Shown: positions 51,357 through 63,440 of the stretch, one piece after another
Numbering within the stretch: position 1 is the first letter of the stretch
How the letters are laid out: the number at the start of each line of letters is the position of its first letter
Assembly: GCA_037074705.1 (NCBI GenBank)
Contig: CM073591.1
Coordinates: forward strand, 136,469,032 to 136,533,031
Origin: Zhengitettix transpicula
Taxonomy: Eukaryota; Arthropoda; Insecta; Orthoptera; Tetrigidae
Length of the DNA stretch: 64,000 bases
Direction of reading: 5' to 3'
Translations under genes and position numbers: made by a program
Notes under the pieces: generated by a model
The model's database searches: none
What the model saw: only the letters and a program-made list of their open reading frames with translations
Told to the model about the DNA's origin: nothing

Positions 51357-51909
51357 ACCTTCCGTTTATCTGCGCAGTTTATGACGTATGACGTCATATC
51401 TGAGCTATAAACTGTCTGAACTGCGCAGTTCAGACAGTTTTTCTCGCAGACCCTCTTATGCAACGATAACCTGCGCAGTGTATGCAGTTTATCGTACAGT
51501 TAGTTTAGTTCCATTCCTGTTTTTGTACCTACACGATGACTACTGTCTCAAAAACAATTTGCTTTTAGCATTTGTCGACGAATACCGACCCTTCCCAAGC
51601 TTTGGGATACCGCTTGCGTACTTTTTTCCAACCGTGTTGAAAAAGTCTGGTGCAACAACTCGTGATAGTGATGTAAGGAAAATAAATAATCTAAGATCCA
51701 ACAATTGCACCAACGTTCATGACGATTTTTTTTTTCCTTTTGCAACACAGCTGCAATTATGCAACAAACTGCAGCTCCCATTCACACTTTTAGAATGGAA
51801 AATCGGAGGCGAAAACTGAAGGTATCATCCTACAACCCTTCAGTTCAGATGAATGTCCAGATTTTCACATAGTTATTTACGACATATAACTGCGCAGTTA
51901 AACGGAAGG
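51357..51909. mobile_element. MITE, ~550 bp, TIR ACCTTCCGTTTA..CTGCGCAGTT
   Basis: The left end (CCTTCCGTTTATCTGCGCAG) and the reverse complement of the right end (CCTTCCGTTTAACTGCGCAG) match with one mismatch over about 22 bp. The palindrome CTGCGCAG recurs inside near 51371, 51421 and 51471. A 143-codon open frame covers most of it but resembles no transposase and looks fortuitous. Target duplication is unclear. Confidence 0.72.
51409..51440. repeat. Perfect 32-bp palindrome inside the MITE
   Basis: AAACTGTCTGAACTGC is followed immediately by its exact reverse complement, with no spacer. Confidence 0.95.
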
Positions 51910-52614
51910 TGTATAGCCCCCTTTACACAATAACTCGGTTAGAATTATTATCGGACATTACCTCCTCAAGTTAGTGATGATGGCTCAAAATTATATCTGA
52001 AATCCATTCCTGAAAACAATTATCTTTATCAAGGTGTGAAAGTAGGTTCTGGACAGGAGGATAGTGACTGATTCAAAAGGATTAATTGAGAGTCACAAAT
52101 TAAGTATTTAACTCGTACTGCAATTGTTTTAATGAAATACAATCCTCAGAACGCACATTTTAATTACCAATGGCATGAAGCTGTAATATTGCTTTCTACA
52201 AAAGTTCTTATTTCGAATCGCTTCTGGTATCTGATGCCTTAACTACCTTGCTTGAAACTTGGCAATGCACTATTTTTTTATTTCAGATAATACTAAAAGC
52301 TTTTGTTCTGCGCAAGTGCTCGCCTTTCCTTCCAAGACTGATTCAAGACGCTTAGAAAAAAAAAATCTAGCGCTCTAAACCCGATATTACCAATGACAGC
52401 GTCTTACAACAGAATAGAAAACAACAGCCATATTGATTAATTTACGTAGTTTTCCTATTTGAACAGGCTGTTGGAAATATTATGCAGAATTTTTTGCTCT
52501 ACAATTTATTACTGAGCATTATTTTGAATTGAATACTTCATGCTTTTGCTACTAGAGAGAAACTGCAAATAGGTCCAAAATTTCGTGGTTTTTAGAAATT
52601 TTGCCAACTGGGCG

Positions 52615-52745
52615 GCGTTACTTAAACACGACGTTTCGTCGCAACGGCGACAGAAGATGTAAGCGGTGCGAGTCGACATCGTCTTCTGGTGAAAAATATG
52701 TCACCGTTGTTTAAGAAACGTCACACGCGGTTGGGACCCCAAAAA
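52615..52745. repeat. Imperfect foldback with CGAAACGTC-type arms
   Basis: The left half read on the minus strand has CATCTTCTGTCGC-CGTT-GCGACGAAACGTC (tight hairpin). The right half read on the plus strand has CGTCTTCTGGTGA, a loop, TCACC and then AAGAAACGTCACACG. The two halves are inverted and diverged copies of one unit. Confidence 0.6.
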
Positions 52746-53251
52746 CAAGTCCAACGGTATCCATGCATTATATATGTATGCATGTATACATATATAATTT
52801 CATTGTTGAAGCAAGGTTTGATTCGTCATATAAATCATATTGTTGACATATTTTTGCGTGTTAATTGATACACACAATATATTACTAATTGAAATCCTAT
52901 CTATAGCGTTACGTTTTTTTTTCAATTATTGAATAATATATGATTTTTTTAATAAAACAATCATATATATTCTGAGCAATGTGAGATTTTTGTGTTAATA
53001 AAAATATACAAAAATATAGCTATATCATGAAAAGAAAAATATTATTTCAATCTATTTTATTCGGATAAAAATAAAGGTACCAGAATGTATGTACGTATAT
53101 TATTAACTGCGATTGGGAACGATCCCGGTGGCAGTTTAAAACAAATGTATGACAAATAAATAAAACAATTTTGAAATAAAGTAAAATAATAAGTCTTATA
53201 AATTTGTCCTGAAAATTTCTGCACACTTTCAATGCTTCACTTCGCTAAACG

Positions 53252-53323
<72 letters not shown>
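53252..53323. repeat. Compound (AC)n(AT)n microsatellite
   Basis: About 38 bases of AC repeat run directly into about 33 bases of AT repeat. Confidence 0.95.
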
Positions 53324-53332
<9 letters not shown>

Positions 53333-53759
53333 GAGAAATTAATATAACTACACCGCACTAATCTAGATTATTCTTAGCCCTTTTTTTTTTTAAGATTCTC
53401 CTCAAACACTGCTGCAGGTTAAGTTTTCCTATCGCCTATTGATCTATTTAGGAATGAGATTTCCCTACGTCTATTTCTTTTGGTCTTGTTTTGATTTTAA
53501 ATTTGTGATCACCGCTGCCATTGAAGTTGGTTTCTCGCTTTTATCCAGTATGTCTTTCCACGCTTTGTTTTCATTGTATGATTTAAATGAAACGCAAAAT
53601 ATTTCTTCCGTCCGGTTCCAAATCCCAAACTTCTAAAAATCAAACATTTTAATTGAGAGAAATTATTTACTCTAGTCACCTTAATATTCAATCTAAGTAC
53701 TGAGAAAATCTTAAATGTTTTTGAAGCCAAACATTCCCCTTTCTTTTTGAAGCGAGAGC

Positions 53760-53970
53760 AGACAGTTAGTTGACGTTTATTTTAGAGTGAGCGACATGGC
53801 CTCCCCTCTGCCGGACAGAAGACATCAATACCCCACACCGGCTGGAGTGGGCGAGTGAAAAGAGACACCCACCCACCCACCCCCATTGTCCAAAGTAAAG
53901 TGGTTGTTCATTGATCTTTCGTGCTAGCTGCTCTCGTTCCGCGCCTCCGGAGCAAGCGTAACCGTCTTAG
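53760..53970. promoter_or_regulatory. GC-rich patch, function unknown
   Basis: A local rise in G+C (CTCCCCTCTGCCGGACAG, a run of CCCA repeats, TTCCGCGCCTCCGGAGCAAG) inside AT-rich DNA. It could be a promoter or 5' UTR, but no exon structure supports this. Confidence 0.2.
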
Positions 53971-54653
53971 ACTATTCCTTATTCATTTCACAGAATGTTT
54001 TACAGCTCCAGTGCATCCCTAAACCGAATAAATAACATGTTAATACCTGAATTATTTAATGTTTCCACGAAAAACCACGTAGTAAATGGCCTCATTATTG
54101 GCCGCGCAGAAGATACAGAAAGACTGAAAGAGGACCTGAGCTACGCGTAGTCTTCAGGAGGTAAAAAGGAAATGGGAATGACCTGAGGGGACGCTGACTC
54201 ATACGTACGCAGAGCCATATTTTTCCCTTGCAAAAAATCCATAAAACTACAGAATCCCCAATAATGTACACCGAAGCTCAAATAACACTGGTACAATCGG
54301 GTTACTATAAAATCCGACAGGAACAAAGGATCAAACCGTCCAGTGAGAATGGAAATACTTTCCGATACATTCATTGAACTTGAATCAAATTATTAGTTGA
54401 ATTAATTAAAAGTTGTTTTATCTGGGCAAGCGCCATTTTTTCCTCGCACTACATTCTTATGGGACAGAATACTCCGAAAGCAATATTACATGCCCTATTA
54501 TGTCAATACATTATGTAACTATATTGTTCGTTGCTTGGAAGTATTCATTGGTGGAATCATTAAACATTGCTTAGAATCGTCTGATTTTAAAATAATAAAA
54601 CAAGCAATGAAAATTAACCAATAAACCTGCAAACTTACGTGATAAAACTAATT

Positions 54654-54696
54654 CCACGCAAAGTTTCTGAAAACTTTGTTGCTTTCTTCACGTGTT
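54654..54696 (-). repeat. Copy of the Penelope-linked terminal block
   Basis: The minus strand reads CACGTGAAGAAAGCAACAAA, then GTTTTCAGAAACTTTGCGTG G. It aligns along its length with the block after the GIY-YIG remnant at 62 kb (CACCTGAAGTAAGGAACAAG, GTTTTCAGAAACGTTGTGTG). Confidence 0.65.
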
Positions 54697-55562
54697 GATA
54701 TTAGTAGAACTTTCTGATCGACACGCGGCACAACCCAGGCGACGTACACAAATCCGTTGTATGGTATTAATTTTGTCCGTTCACTGGCCATTTTCTAACT
54801 TAAAACTAATGATTTTAGTATAAATTACGTTTCGTGAATTGGAAGCGGTGCCTTCTAAATCCGAGACTGACTTTCCATTTGCCTGTCAGGCTTACTCTGT
54901 TTTTATTTTCACAAGAAAACGGTCGGGCCGATTTCGATAGAATTCATTTTAGTTGTAATACGGCCCTGAAAAGATTTATAACGATACTAAACTGCAATAT
55001 TCCATATTGTACAAAATGGGGGTGATATAAAATTATATTTCTTAGCTCTTCTCGTTTTTTTCTGTTATAAAAAGCCGTAAGGGTTGTCATCTGCCATCTT
55101 GAGACAAAATTGAAAACCTGATACTAACTTGATGATCATGATTTTGTTCACTTTACGGAAAATACTTTGAACGTTTTCTTTTTTAAACGGTAAAAAAAAC
55201 TCGAGTCTATCTTAAACTAAAATTAATAATTAAAATTTTCTGACATTTTAATATTACAATAAATAATTCGACCGTAAGCCACAGAATTTTTAATTTTTTT
55301 CTTACAACGGTAACAGTTTAGCCTGAGCATGTCTTTGAAATTTTACTCAAAATTTTATTTATATTATAACAATTTTTAGCAGATATTAATGCAAAAGCGT
55401 GGCAATTTATATAAATTATTTATATTACTCCAATGTACAACTGGTAAAGTCAGATATTAAGGACAAAACGTTATGAAATTATATTGTCATTGATTTATTT
55501 TCTTTTTATTTAAATAGGAAGTTATCTGACTGTTTATGTATTTTACAAGGTTTAAATAAGTA

Positions 55563-56030
55563 ATTTTTCGTCGATTTTATTTAAATTCGTCAGACATTTT
55601 TTTTCGGAAGCTTTAGGCCTAAAATATGACCATAATCATTTGTAAATATATTATTCAAGCCTTAACCGCTGCAACTGATCTTATCAATTAGATAACAACT
55701 TGTTTTCATTTTATATCTACGTCAATCATTAAAACATACCTGCCACTTCACTCCTTTAAACAATACAATTATTTTAACACTAATTGATGGGGTCAGTTGC
55801 AGCTGAACTACAGAATCAGTTATATGTTTAAATAATTTTATTGTTTAAAGGAGTGAAGTGACAGTTACGTTGTTTTAATAATTGACGTAGATGTAAAATG
55901 AAAACAAGTTTACATGTAAGTCATAAATGTTAATGTTTGAATAATATATTTACAGACTATTATGACCAAATATTAGGCCGGAAGGTTCTGAAAATATGAC
56001 TTGACGAATTTAAATAAAATCGTCGAAAAA
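55563..56030. mobile_element. Near-complete 468-bp palindrome (foldback)
   Basis: Arms of about 230 bp (55563-55795 and 55803-56030) are inverted along their whole length. Matched blocks include TTTTTCGTCGATTTTATTTA, GTAAATATATTATTCAA, ACTTGTTTTCATTTTA, TCTACGTCAAT and CACTTCACTCCTTTAAACAA. The spacer is only a few bases. No open frame is present. Confidence 0.85.
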
Positions 56031-57214
56031 TGGAGGCAGTTATATGGGTTATTCTTTAAATTATATTTTATTTTTTCGGAATTATGGCCTATTTATTCAT
56101 TAAAATTAAATCTGCCCCATTTACTTTATCTTGTAAGTAGCAAATTATTAGTAGGTAAACTAAATCTTTTATGTCAAGTAAAAAAAATAGTATTAAATAA
56201 GAAAACTGGGTACTGAACAATGAGTTAGAGTTAAAGTAAAAAAAATAGAACTATCAATAGCAGACACCAAATGCAATTTTTGTGCCAAAAACTAACCCTA
56301 ATTCGATGGACCGTGCCCAATGTTCTTGGATAAATAGGACGGGTAACCAGATCGGCGCAAATACAACTATTTTTCTTTTTATTCGTACCAGAAACGTACA
56401 GATACGAATAAGTTGAAAACAGTGTGATTCCAATTGCTTTTCTCTTTCATCCCCATCACCTTTTATTGTAGCACTGTTAGCGCCATTGTTAATTATCTTA
56501 TTAGACATCTTTTAGATATTACCTCTTAATCAAAATCATGGCTCATTATTGAAATTTTTTGCATCAAAATTTTCAGCTCCATTATTTAAATTTGAAAAGG
56601 TTTATGTCTCACTTTTGTCTGTATCTCGATCTATTAGTCAATATGAACTATCTATAACAGGCATGCTTCCTTCAATTGGAAAAATGACGGTTCAAATACA
56701 ATATGTACAGAACAAATAGGCTTATGCAAGGCTATAAATACTAGTTACATTAAAAATAATAGTTTACATTGATGTAACTGACATTATTTATAATATACCA
56801 TGGACAAGGAGTCGATTAAAAATTAATTATAAACAAAAATTCTCGAGCACGGGTAAACTAACAAAACCTTCTAACATATTACTGCGTTTCTTCCACAATT
56901 CGTGGATTTCATAGGGTGTGTGTGCACTACAAATTGAATAAAATAATGATATACACATAAGAAGACCACAGAGGTTATTTGCCGAGATTATGTGCAAACG
57001 TTTTAACGTTAATGGATGTACAGTTTCATTTACCAGGTTTATAAGCTTAAATCCGCTGTTTGATCATATATAGCGTTACTGATCATATTAAATGGACACG
57101 CCATTATTTTTTATGAGTTTGTCATTTGTCAACAATAGTCGGGGCACATCAGCAATTTCATACAAAAATATAAATTTTTCCTTTGGTAATAATGTCGAGG
57201 TTCCCCCCCCCCCA

Positions 57215-58141
57215 CCCCCAAAAAGGGGAAAATGCGGGTAGCTCTGCTTTCCTGCTTCAATTTGAAGAAATCGGCTGCCGAATCGCATCAAATGATTGTG
57301 GTGCCCGAAGGCGTCTAAAGATTGGTTTCGTCGGTTCAAAGACGGCAATTTTGACCTGATCAACGAGAAGCGTGAAAATTGGCCTAGGAAGGTTGAGGAC
57401 CATTAAGGCTCTTTTTGGACGAGGACAATTGCAAAACAAAATGCTTGCTTAGTAATTGGGCGTCACTCAACCAGCCATTTCCCCATGCGCCTGCATGGCA
57501 TGGGAAAGGTTCAAAGGATCGGGAAATGGGTGCCACATGAACGATAGGCGGATAGAACGACGCCGAAACATATGCGAAATTTTGCTCGCAAGAAAAAAAG
57601 TCGTTCCTACGTCGGATTATGACTGACACAAAATAGTGGATATATTTCGAGAATCCTAAATGCAAGCAATAGTGGGTTGATCAACATCGTCCTCACGACC
57701 AAATCGCATCAGGCGGAAGACGATGCAGTAAGTCTGATGAGACCTGTAAGGTATCGTCGACTGTGGAGAAACTGTCAATGCCCACCGCAACCACCAACAA
57801 CTGATCAACCGTGATCTGCTTGAAAAAAAAAAGCCGGATAATCAGCAAAGACATGACATGCTGATTTTCCTCCACGACAACGCACCATCGCACACGTCAG
57901 CAATGGTCCGAAACTACTCGGAGGCGCTCAACTGGGAGGTGCTACCTCCAGCCACTTATTCACCAGACCTGGTCGCTTCCGACTACCACCTGTTTTCGTC
58001 GACGGGCCACGCTCTCGCTGAGCAGCACTTCGATTCTTACGAAGACGTCCGAAAATTACTTGATGAGTGGTTTGCCTCGAATAGAAGGAGTTTTTATGGC
58101 GTGGTATCCACAAATTGCACGAAAGATGGTAGAAATATTTA
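57215..58141 (+). mobile_element. Mauritiana-type mariner transposase, broken
   Basis: Broken frames carry KKSAAESHQMIV (N-terminal HTH region), WIYFENPKCKQ, then a clean C-terminal run from 57858: LIFLHDNAPSHTSAMVRN, TYSPDLVASDYHLFSSTGHA, LAEQHFDSYEDVRKLLDEWF. The LHDNAPSH and YSPDL-SDYHLF boxes are mariner DD34D signatures. The first catalytic Asp region is altered (MTDTK before a stop). Several frameshifts and stops make it inactive. A C-rich run sits at 57200-57222; terminal inverted repeats were not identified. Confidence 0.9.
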
Positions 58142-60155
58142 GCTAGCTATGTTCATTACCTTGAATCTTTTTTTTAATAGGAAAAACATGTTTTTCTGAC
58201 TTAAGAAAAAAGCGGATATAAGCTTTATAGCCTGGTAGCATGTTACATTTCAGGCAATCTCATAGATTCAGATTCTCATATTATTCCAATAAAAACTGGT
58301 TATTTGAGTTTTATGTTTACTGATAGCTGACAGTTTTTCACAAGGCTGTTTTATATTAAAAATATTTTCTTTCAGACAAGTTTTTAATGACTGTTTTGTT
58401 TTTTCTATGCGACAAAGATTACAGTTCTTACAGAAAAATTTAATGTTATTTTATATTTATCTAAGTTATCATAGTCATTGCAGGTTTCATAATATATAAT
58501 TGACGCATTTATATATATAAATGTCGTATTTACATAATTTTGTTAATTTAGAATGTAGATTCTTTAAGAAATGAAAGATAATAAGGATGCTACAGGGAAC
58601 GAGGGAAATTTCGAAAAGGGAAGATAGGTCATCGACAACGATAAAAAACGACAGAAAAGAAAATATATAATCTAGAAGTAACCCAAGACTATTTCAAAGA
58701 TCAGTATAGTAGCGATACAAAAATAATTATTCCGATTATTGTATTCTAATGTAAATAAAAGGAGACACGTCACAGCGGCAAATAAACATAAATCGTATAC
58801 AGTAGTAGAACAAATGCAAAACTTAGCGGAAGGGGACAATTTTACAGCGTTAATAGGCCTTTTATGTTAAACGACGATTCATTGAAGTTCCATAAAACTT
58901 CTACGAGTTAAAGTGCAAACGTAGCAATAAAAAAAACTAGAAAAAGGCGTCTCATAATTAATTTTGCGGAAAAACTTTGGAAGAGTTCTGGAAGTACATA
59001 GGAGTGAGCAATATAATATACGATGCAAGAATGCATGCTTACAAATATCTTAAAGTTCCAAAAAAGTTACGCTCAAAGGATGCGCTTAGCAAAATGATAT
59101 ACGATTTGTTTGCACGTTACTTGCGGCAGGTAAAAATTAAAATCGATTCGCTTTACAGAATAAACGTTATGTTATTAATAAATGAAGTGTTTAAATTTGA
59201 ACATTCTAACATTTAGTTATTATACATACAACTATAACATGTCCACCAAAAGCCATGCCTTATCTTCTGAAAGTTAAAAACGCTCCAACTAGAAAACGAC
59301 ACGTATTATTTCATTAGTAAGTAACAAACGACAATCTTGGACATTTCTGTTTAGAAATTAACATATTTCGACTCATATAAATTCAAGATGGCAACGTGAT
59401 CGTCTTAACGCGCAGACACCCGTTACTTATATCACGAAGAGGGTTAGGCTTAATCCGGAAGGGTTAATTTTTAGGGATTTTTCGTGATCCTTGGATCTGC
59501 AAGAAAAAAAATTAAGTTAAGGTTCCCATAAGCCGTAACATCTACTTTGAATTTAAGAATTGTTTTTCTGGACCAGTCAGCCAGCTGCCTCCCACATCTG
59601 GTCGAGGCAAGGAGTTGGGTAAGGTGCGTCACCACAACAAGCCTTGGTCACTTGTTACCGTGACAAGGGTCACGAGCCCAACCTACCAGATGCTGTTTTT
59701 TTTTTCTGGGGATTTTTTTTTCTTTCATCACTACAGCCCGGGAGCATTCATAGCTATCTTGGTCTTCCTTCCGCATCCCCCCTTTCCAACTTCTTGCTCC
59801 TACACAATACGAGCACCGAGCCTTGGCACATTGTCCTTTATATAGTAGCCATCTCCATTCATATAGTGTGATAGAATGAACTTGATAGTTTGATATGTTG
59901 TTTTATTCAGACGTTATTCCACACATATTAAAAGCTTCTAACACCAGCTTGAAGGGTTGTACTCGTGCAAATGTTTCCGCCAAAATATCACTCTGCCATC
60001 TGCGTAATGAACTGGAAGAGTGATTCAAAGGCCCACATAATTTTTTTTCAGTGCTTGACTGTCCATTACATGTGTTTCTGTGCAAATTTAAGAAATTTTT
60101 TTATTTAAAAAGGCTTTTGACTTCTTCACCTGGTTTGTGTGCGTTTCATTGAATT

Positions 60156-60198
60156 ACCAGAAAGAAAGCAACAAGGATTGCAGAAATGCTGTACTTTT
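60156..60198 (+). repeat. Diverged copy of the Penelope-linked terminal block
   Basis: CCAGAAAGAAAGCAACAAGG then ATTGCAGAAATGCTGTACTT aligns with the copies at 54.7 and 62 kb, retaining AAAGCAACAA and the CAGAAAYG core. Confidence 0.45.
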
Positions 60199-61549
60199 TT
60201 TAAGTAGCCTTAATTTTTGACTGTTAATAGGCTGTTTATTTAACTAATTAGTATACTTTTAACACAAGACGTTTGATATTTTATAATTTCAAAATCAAAC
60301 TTTTGATTCGAGTACAAACAAGACGAAGATATTTTTCGCTCCAGAACCGGAAGTTAATATTTCAAATATTTTTCTAAAAGGCATTTAACACAATATGTAG
60401 TTTTATAGTATTAAATAAATATTTAACACTTCTTCGTCAAGATTTTCACTATTAATTGTCAAATTAATACCAACTTTTTCTTTAAACTGGACAAATGCCC
60501 TTTTTTTCCTATTAGCGAAATTGGCCAGACTCCTCACACGGTAAAAGAGTTTAGGGACATTCTTTTCAATGATATGACAGCTTTGGTAATGAACCAAATA
60601 TGTGAACAATCGTCATATTAATTTACCATTTTGCTATAACTCCATAAATCGAAATGAAAAGAACCAATACTACTGATTTATTCGGAAGTTCCTGTTCACA
60701 ATTTGTAGATTTTGGTTGTGTATTGTAATGAAGACAATAATATAACAAAGAAAGGAAGCCCAATTTTCGAGTGTGAAAATGTAATGAATAATTATGAGTG
60801 ATTTTGAAATAAAAATTTAATTTAATATAGATTGATTTTATAAAAATGCACGATTCTTTTCAAAAACAATTTAGACTGCGGTGTGAACCTAATGATTTTT
60901 TCAACTAATAATTGAAACCCAAAAACCATATTTTAAATTTTTATTACATATAATCCGTTTGTTGACGTTCAGGTTTATTTTCACTTACGGTTCTACTAAT
61001 CTTTACATCTCATCGGACGAAAACCTGTTCTTTGGACGTCGTGTTGGCACGTTCATGTGAGGTGGTGATATTTTCATTATTCTCTTTCTCTTCATCTTAT
61101 CACTGCTTCTTCCTTTCGAAACTCAAAACATCACTCGGCCTCTTCAAAACTGAACACTCACCGCCTTCCGTCCACAAAGGGAAGGCCGAACATTACTCCC
61201 TTCCAAGACGCCAATGTTTGATTTCGTCCAATGGCTGCAACACGTCCCCCACTAGAAAAATTTGGCGGTTCTTGAGAAAGTTCAATGGCCTTTCGTTTTT
61301 CCCAAAAGTTGTGCTACACGTGGCGACAGATATACTCGATAATTTTTGTGTTATGGACTGCATTCTATATTTGGACCTCTAATTTTAACATTATATATTT
61401 TGGAATGCATATTTTCAAAACTGTAATTGTATAATTTATACTTTAACGAAATTAGTTTCATTTTTACGTTCCTAATTTTTTTCTATAGTTAACTTCATGA
61501 AGAAATTTATTTATGTCTCTTTACACGTGTATTGTCTAATGAAATCCCA

Positions 61550-61635
61550 AAATAGTAGACGAAACGTCGTAATAATTTCATTTTCTATAACTTTCTTCTG
61601 ACAAATTAGCCGTTTTCTGTATATTTAATAAGTTA
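61550..61635 (+). repeat. Single-arm copy of the 32-kb foldback family
   Basis: AGACGAAACGTCGTAATAAT, then TTCTGACAAATTAGCCGTTT TCTG, parallels the right arm of the element at 31886-32126. No inverted partner was seen. Confidence 0.55.
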
Positions 61636-61984
61636 AAAACATCAGATTAACTTGAATATTAAAGTTTTTCATTATACCTAAAAATTCACATGAGGACACG
61701 AAACTTAATTTACTAATAGCCGCTTAGCAAAGTGTATTGAATAACATTCTATGGAACCGCTATGAAACGCAGCTTTCAATTGTGTGGAAGAGACAAAACT
61801 CTGCACCAGTTATAAAATGCTTTTAACATGTTAATTTATACTTACAGGAACTGTACATACACACCGTAGTACATTCAGAATTTCATAAACATAATGGCAT
61901 AATTATATACATAAATTGTGTGTGAACAAATAAAAACACTCGTAATTTTCGATAATATAAAGAATAAAATTATACATCAATTTT

Positions 61985-63440
61985 AATGATTAGATGAAAT
62001 AGTCAAATATAGACAAAAGCAGTGATGATATAAATACCACACAACGTTTCTGAAAACCTTGTTCCTTACTTCAGGTGCCAAGAAAACACAATCGCACAAT
62101 ACAGTTGACAAACTCAAAAGCGAAGTAAAACGAAACAATGTAAAATCAGAAGGGTTAGCGTAACGATCTGGGATCGTACCAATTGTTAAGATTAATAGTA
62201 TCTGTTCATACGTTAATTGCTGTGATGTTGGGTTTAATGTGAAGCAGTTCTGATATAATTCTGGTGTCAACGTCTAAAATCTTAGTTTATCAATGGGAAG
62301 TTTGATATTAGACATATGTTTCTTGATACGTGTATTAAGGGAACGTTTTGTTTGCCCTATGTAACACGATTACAATTAGAGCAAGAGATTTTGTAAACAA
62401 CACAATGTTTGCTGTAGGTGTCAAGTGGGTTCTTGTGGTTTTTAATCAAGTAGGAAAGGGTATTAGTGGATCTGTAAATGATGTATAATTGATATTCTTT
62501 GAATATTTGGATAAATTTGTGATGTAGAAATTTATAATAATAGAGTACGAGAAAAAGATTGAATTGAGGTGTTTAGGGACGATTGACAGTAGGATATTGG
62601 ATTTTGTTCAATCTGCTGTTTATGTGTTTAATAATAAACTTTAAAGTGTACTCATTGGAGATTAAAATGTTTCGGACAATATTTAAGTTGTGTTGATGGA
62701 ACTTGGAGTTAGAAAGTAATATAGCTATGTCTACAAGATTGTATACCATAGTTCTTTTGGTTTGGAGGGTGATCAGAAAGATAATTGAGAACACGTCCAG
62801 AGTATGTAGGTTTTCTGAACCAGTTGGTGAGAATGGAAGTATTGTGAATGTATACAGTGACATCGAGGAAATTAAGGGAACTGTTCAATTCAAGTTGATG
62901 GGTGAATTGTCAATTGGCATGATAATTATTGAAAGTATTGACTATAATGTTGATATGAGAGGAACTAACCATGCAAAAAAAAAGTATTCTACATATCTGA
63001 TGTAGCCAATGGGGTTGGACAGGAAGTAGATAAAGACAAGAATTCTCTAAATCTCTCGTGACAATATCAGCAAAGAAACGACTAAGGGGGCTTCTCATGG
63101 GAAAACCTTTGATGTGATGATGCACAACGTGATTAAACTTCAAATAAGTGGAGTTGAGGATTAGATTTAAAAACTTTAAACTTTCACTAACAGGAATTTT
63201 AGTAAATTGACTGAAAATGGGCCATCTTGTTTTGAAACTGATGATGTAAGTCAATGGAAATAGAATTGAACATGGAAACGACATCAAGGGCCATGAGGAA
63301 CGGTGAGATGTTTAATTTTATCAATAAATTGGTAAGAATTGTTTACAGAATAATGGTTTTATTCGTTGAGGGCTTTAGAAAATATTTTATTGATGGAGGA
63401 AGAAATGAGAACAATTTCCATTACCTATTATTTTAACAGA
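61985..63440 (-). mobile_element. Penelope-like retroelement, broken: RT + GIY-YIG endonuclease
   Basis: On the minus strand, in broken frames and in the expected order: YQFIDKIKHLTVP (near 63330), DVVSMFNSI (63285-63259, RT motif with the catalytic Asp), GFPMRSPLSRFFADIV (near 63115-63070), RYVEYFFFAW (62998 on; usual YVDD changed to YVEY), SLNFLDVTVY (62880-62851), NWFRKPTYSGRVLNYLSDHP (62826-62765), YNLVDIAILLSNSKFHQHNL, KISCSNCN (62392 on) and CYIGQTKRSLNTRIKKH (62370-62320), the GIY-YIG core. This RT plus GIY-YIG order is diagnostic of endonuclease-bearing Penelope-like elements. The catalytic change, stops and frameshifts make it dead. The terminal block follows at 62081-62037. Confidence 0.88.
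62037..62081 (-). repeat. Penelope-linked terminal block (hammerhead-like)
   Basis: The minus strand reads TTGGCACCTGAAGTAAGGAA, then CAAGGTTTTCAGAAACGTTG TGT. It lies about 240 bp downstream of the GIY-YIG core, the same relative place as the block in the 10-kb remnant. The CTGAAG..GAAAC halves resemble a hammerhead core with one change in the first half. Confidence 0.5.

Noticed and set aside
51388..51819. 143-codon plus-strand ORF.
   Set aside because: It lies inside a TIR-bounded MITE, its start overlaps palindromes, and it resembles no protein family.
54656..54792. Minus-strand 47-codon ORF starting MASERTKLIPYNGFVYVAW with a GTAAGT donor soon after its stop, tempting as a first exon.
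   Set aside because: Its 3' half aligns with the Penelope-linked terminal block at 62 kb, and the frame stops before the donor.
58977..59216. 79-codon ORF (IYDARMHAYKYLKVPKKLRS) ending near a GTAAAAATT donor-like site.
   Set aside because: It has no ATG start (TTG), no convincing acceptor and no recognised domain. An exon is possible but unsupported.
61032..61382. 116-codon plus-strand ORF.
   Set aside because: Low-complexity start (SLFSFSSSYH), no domain, no splice signals; likely chance.
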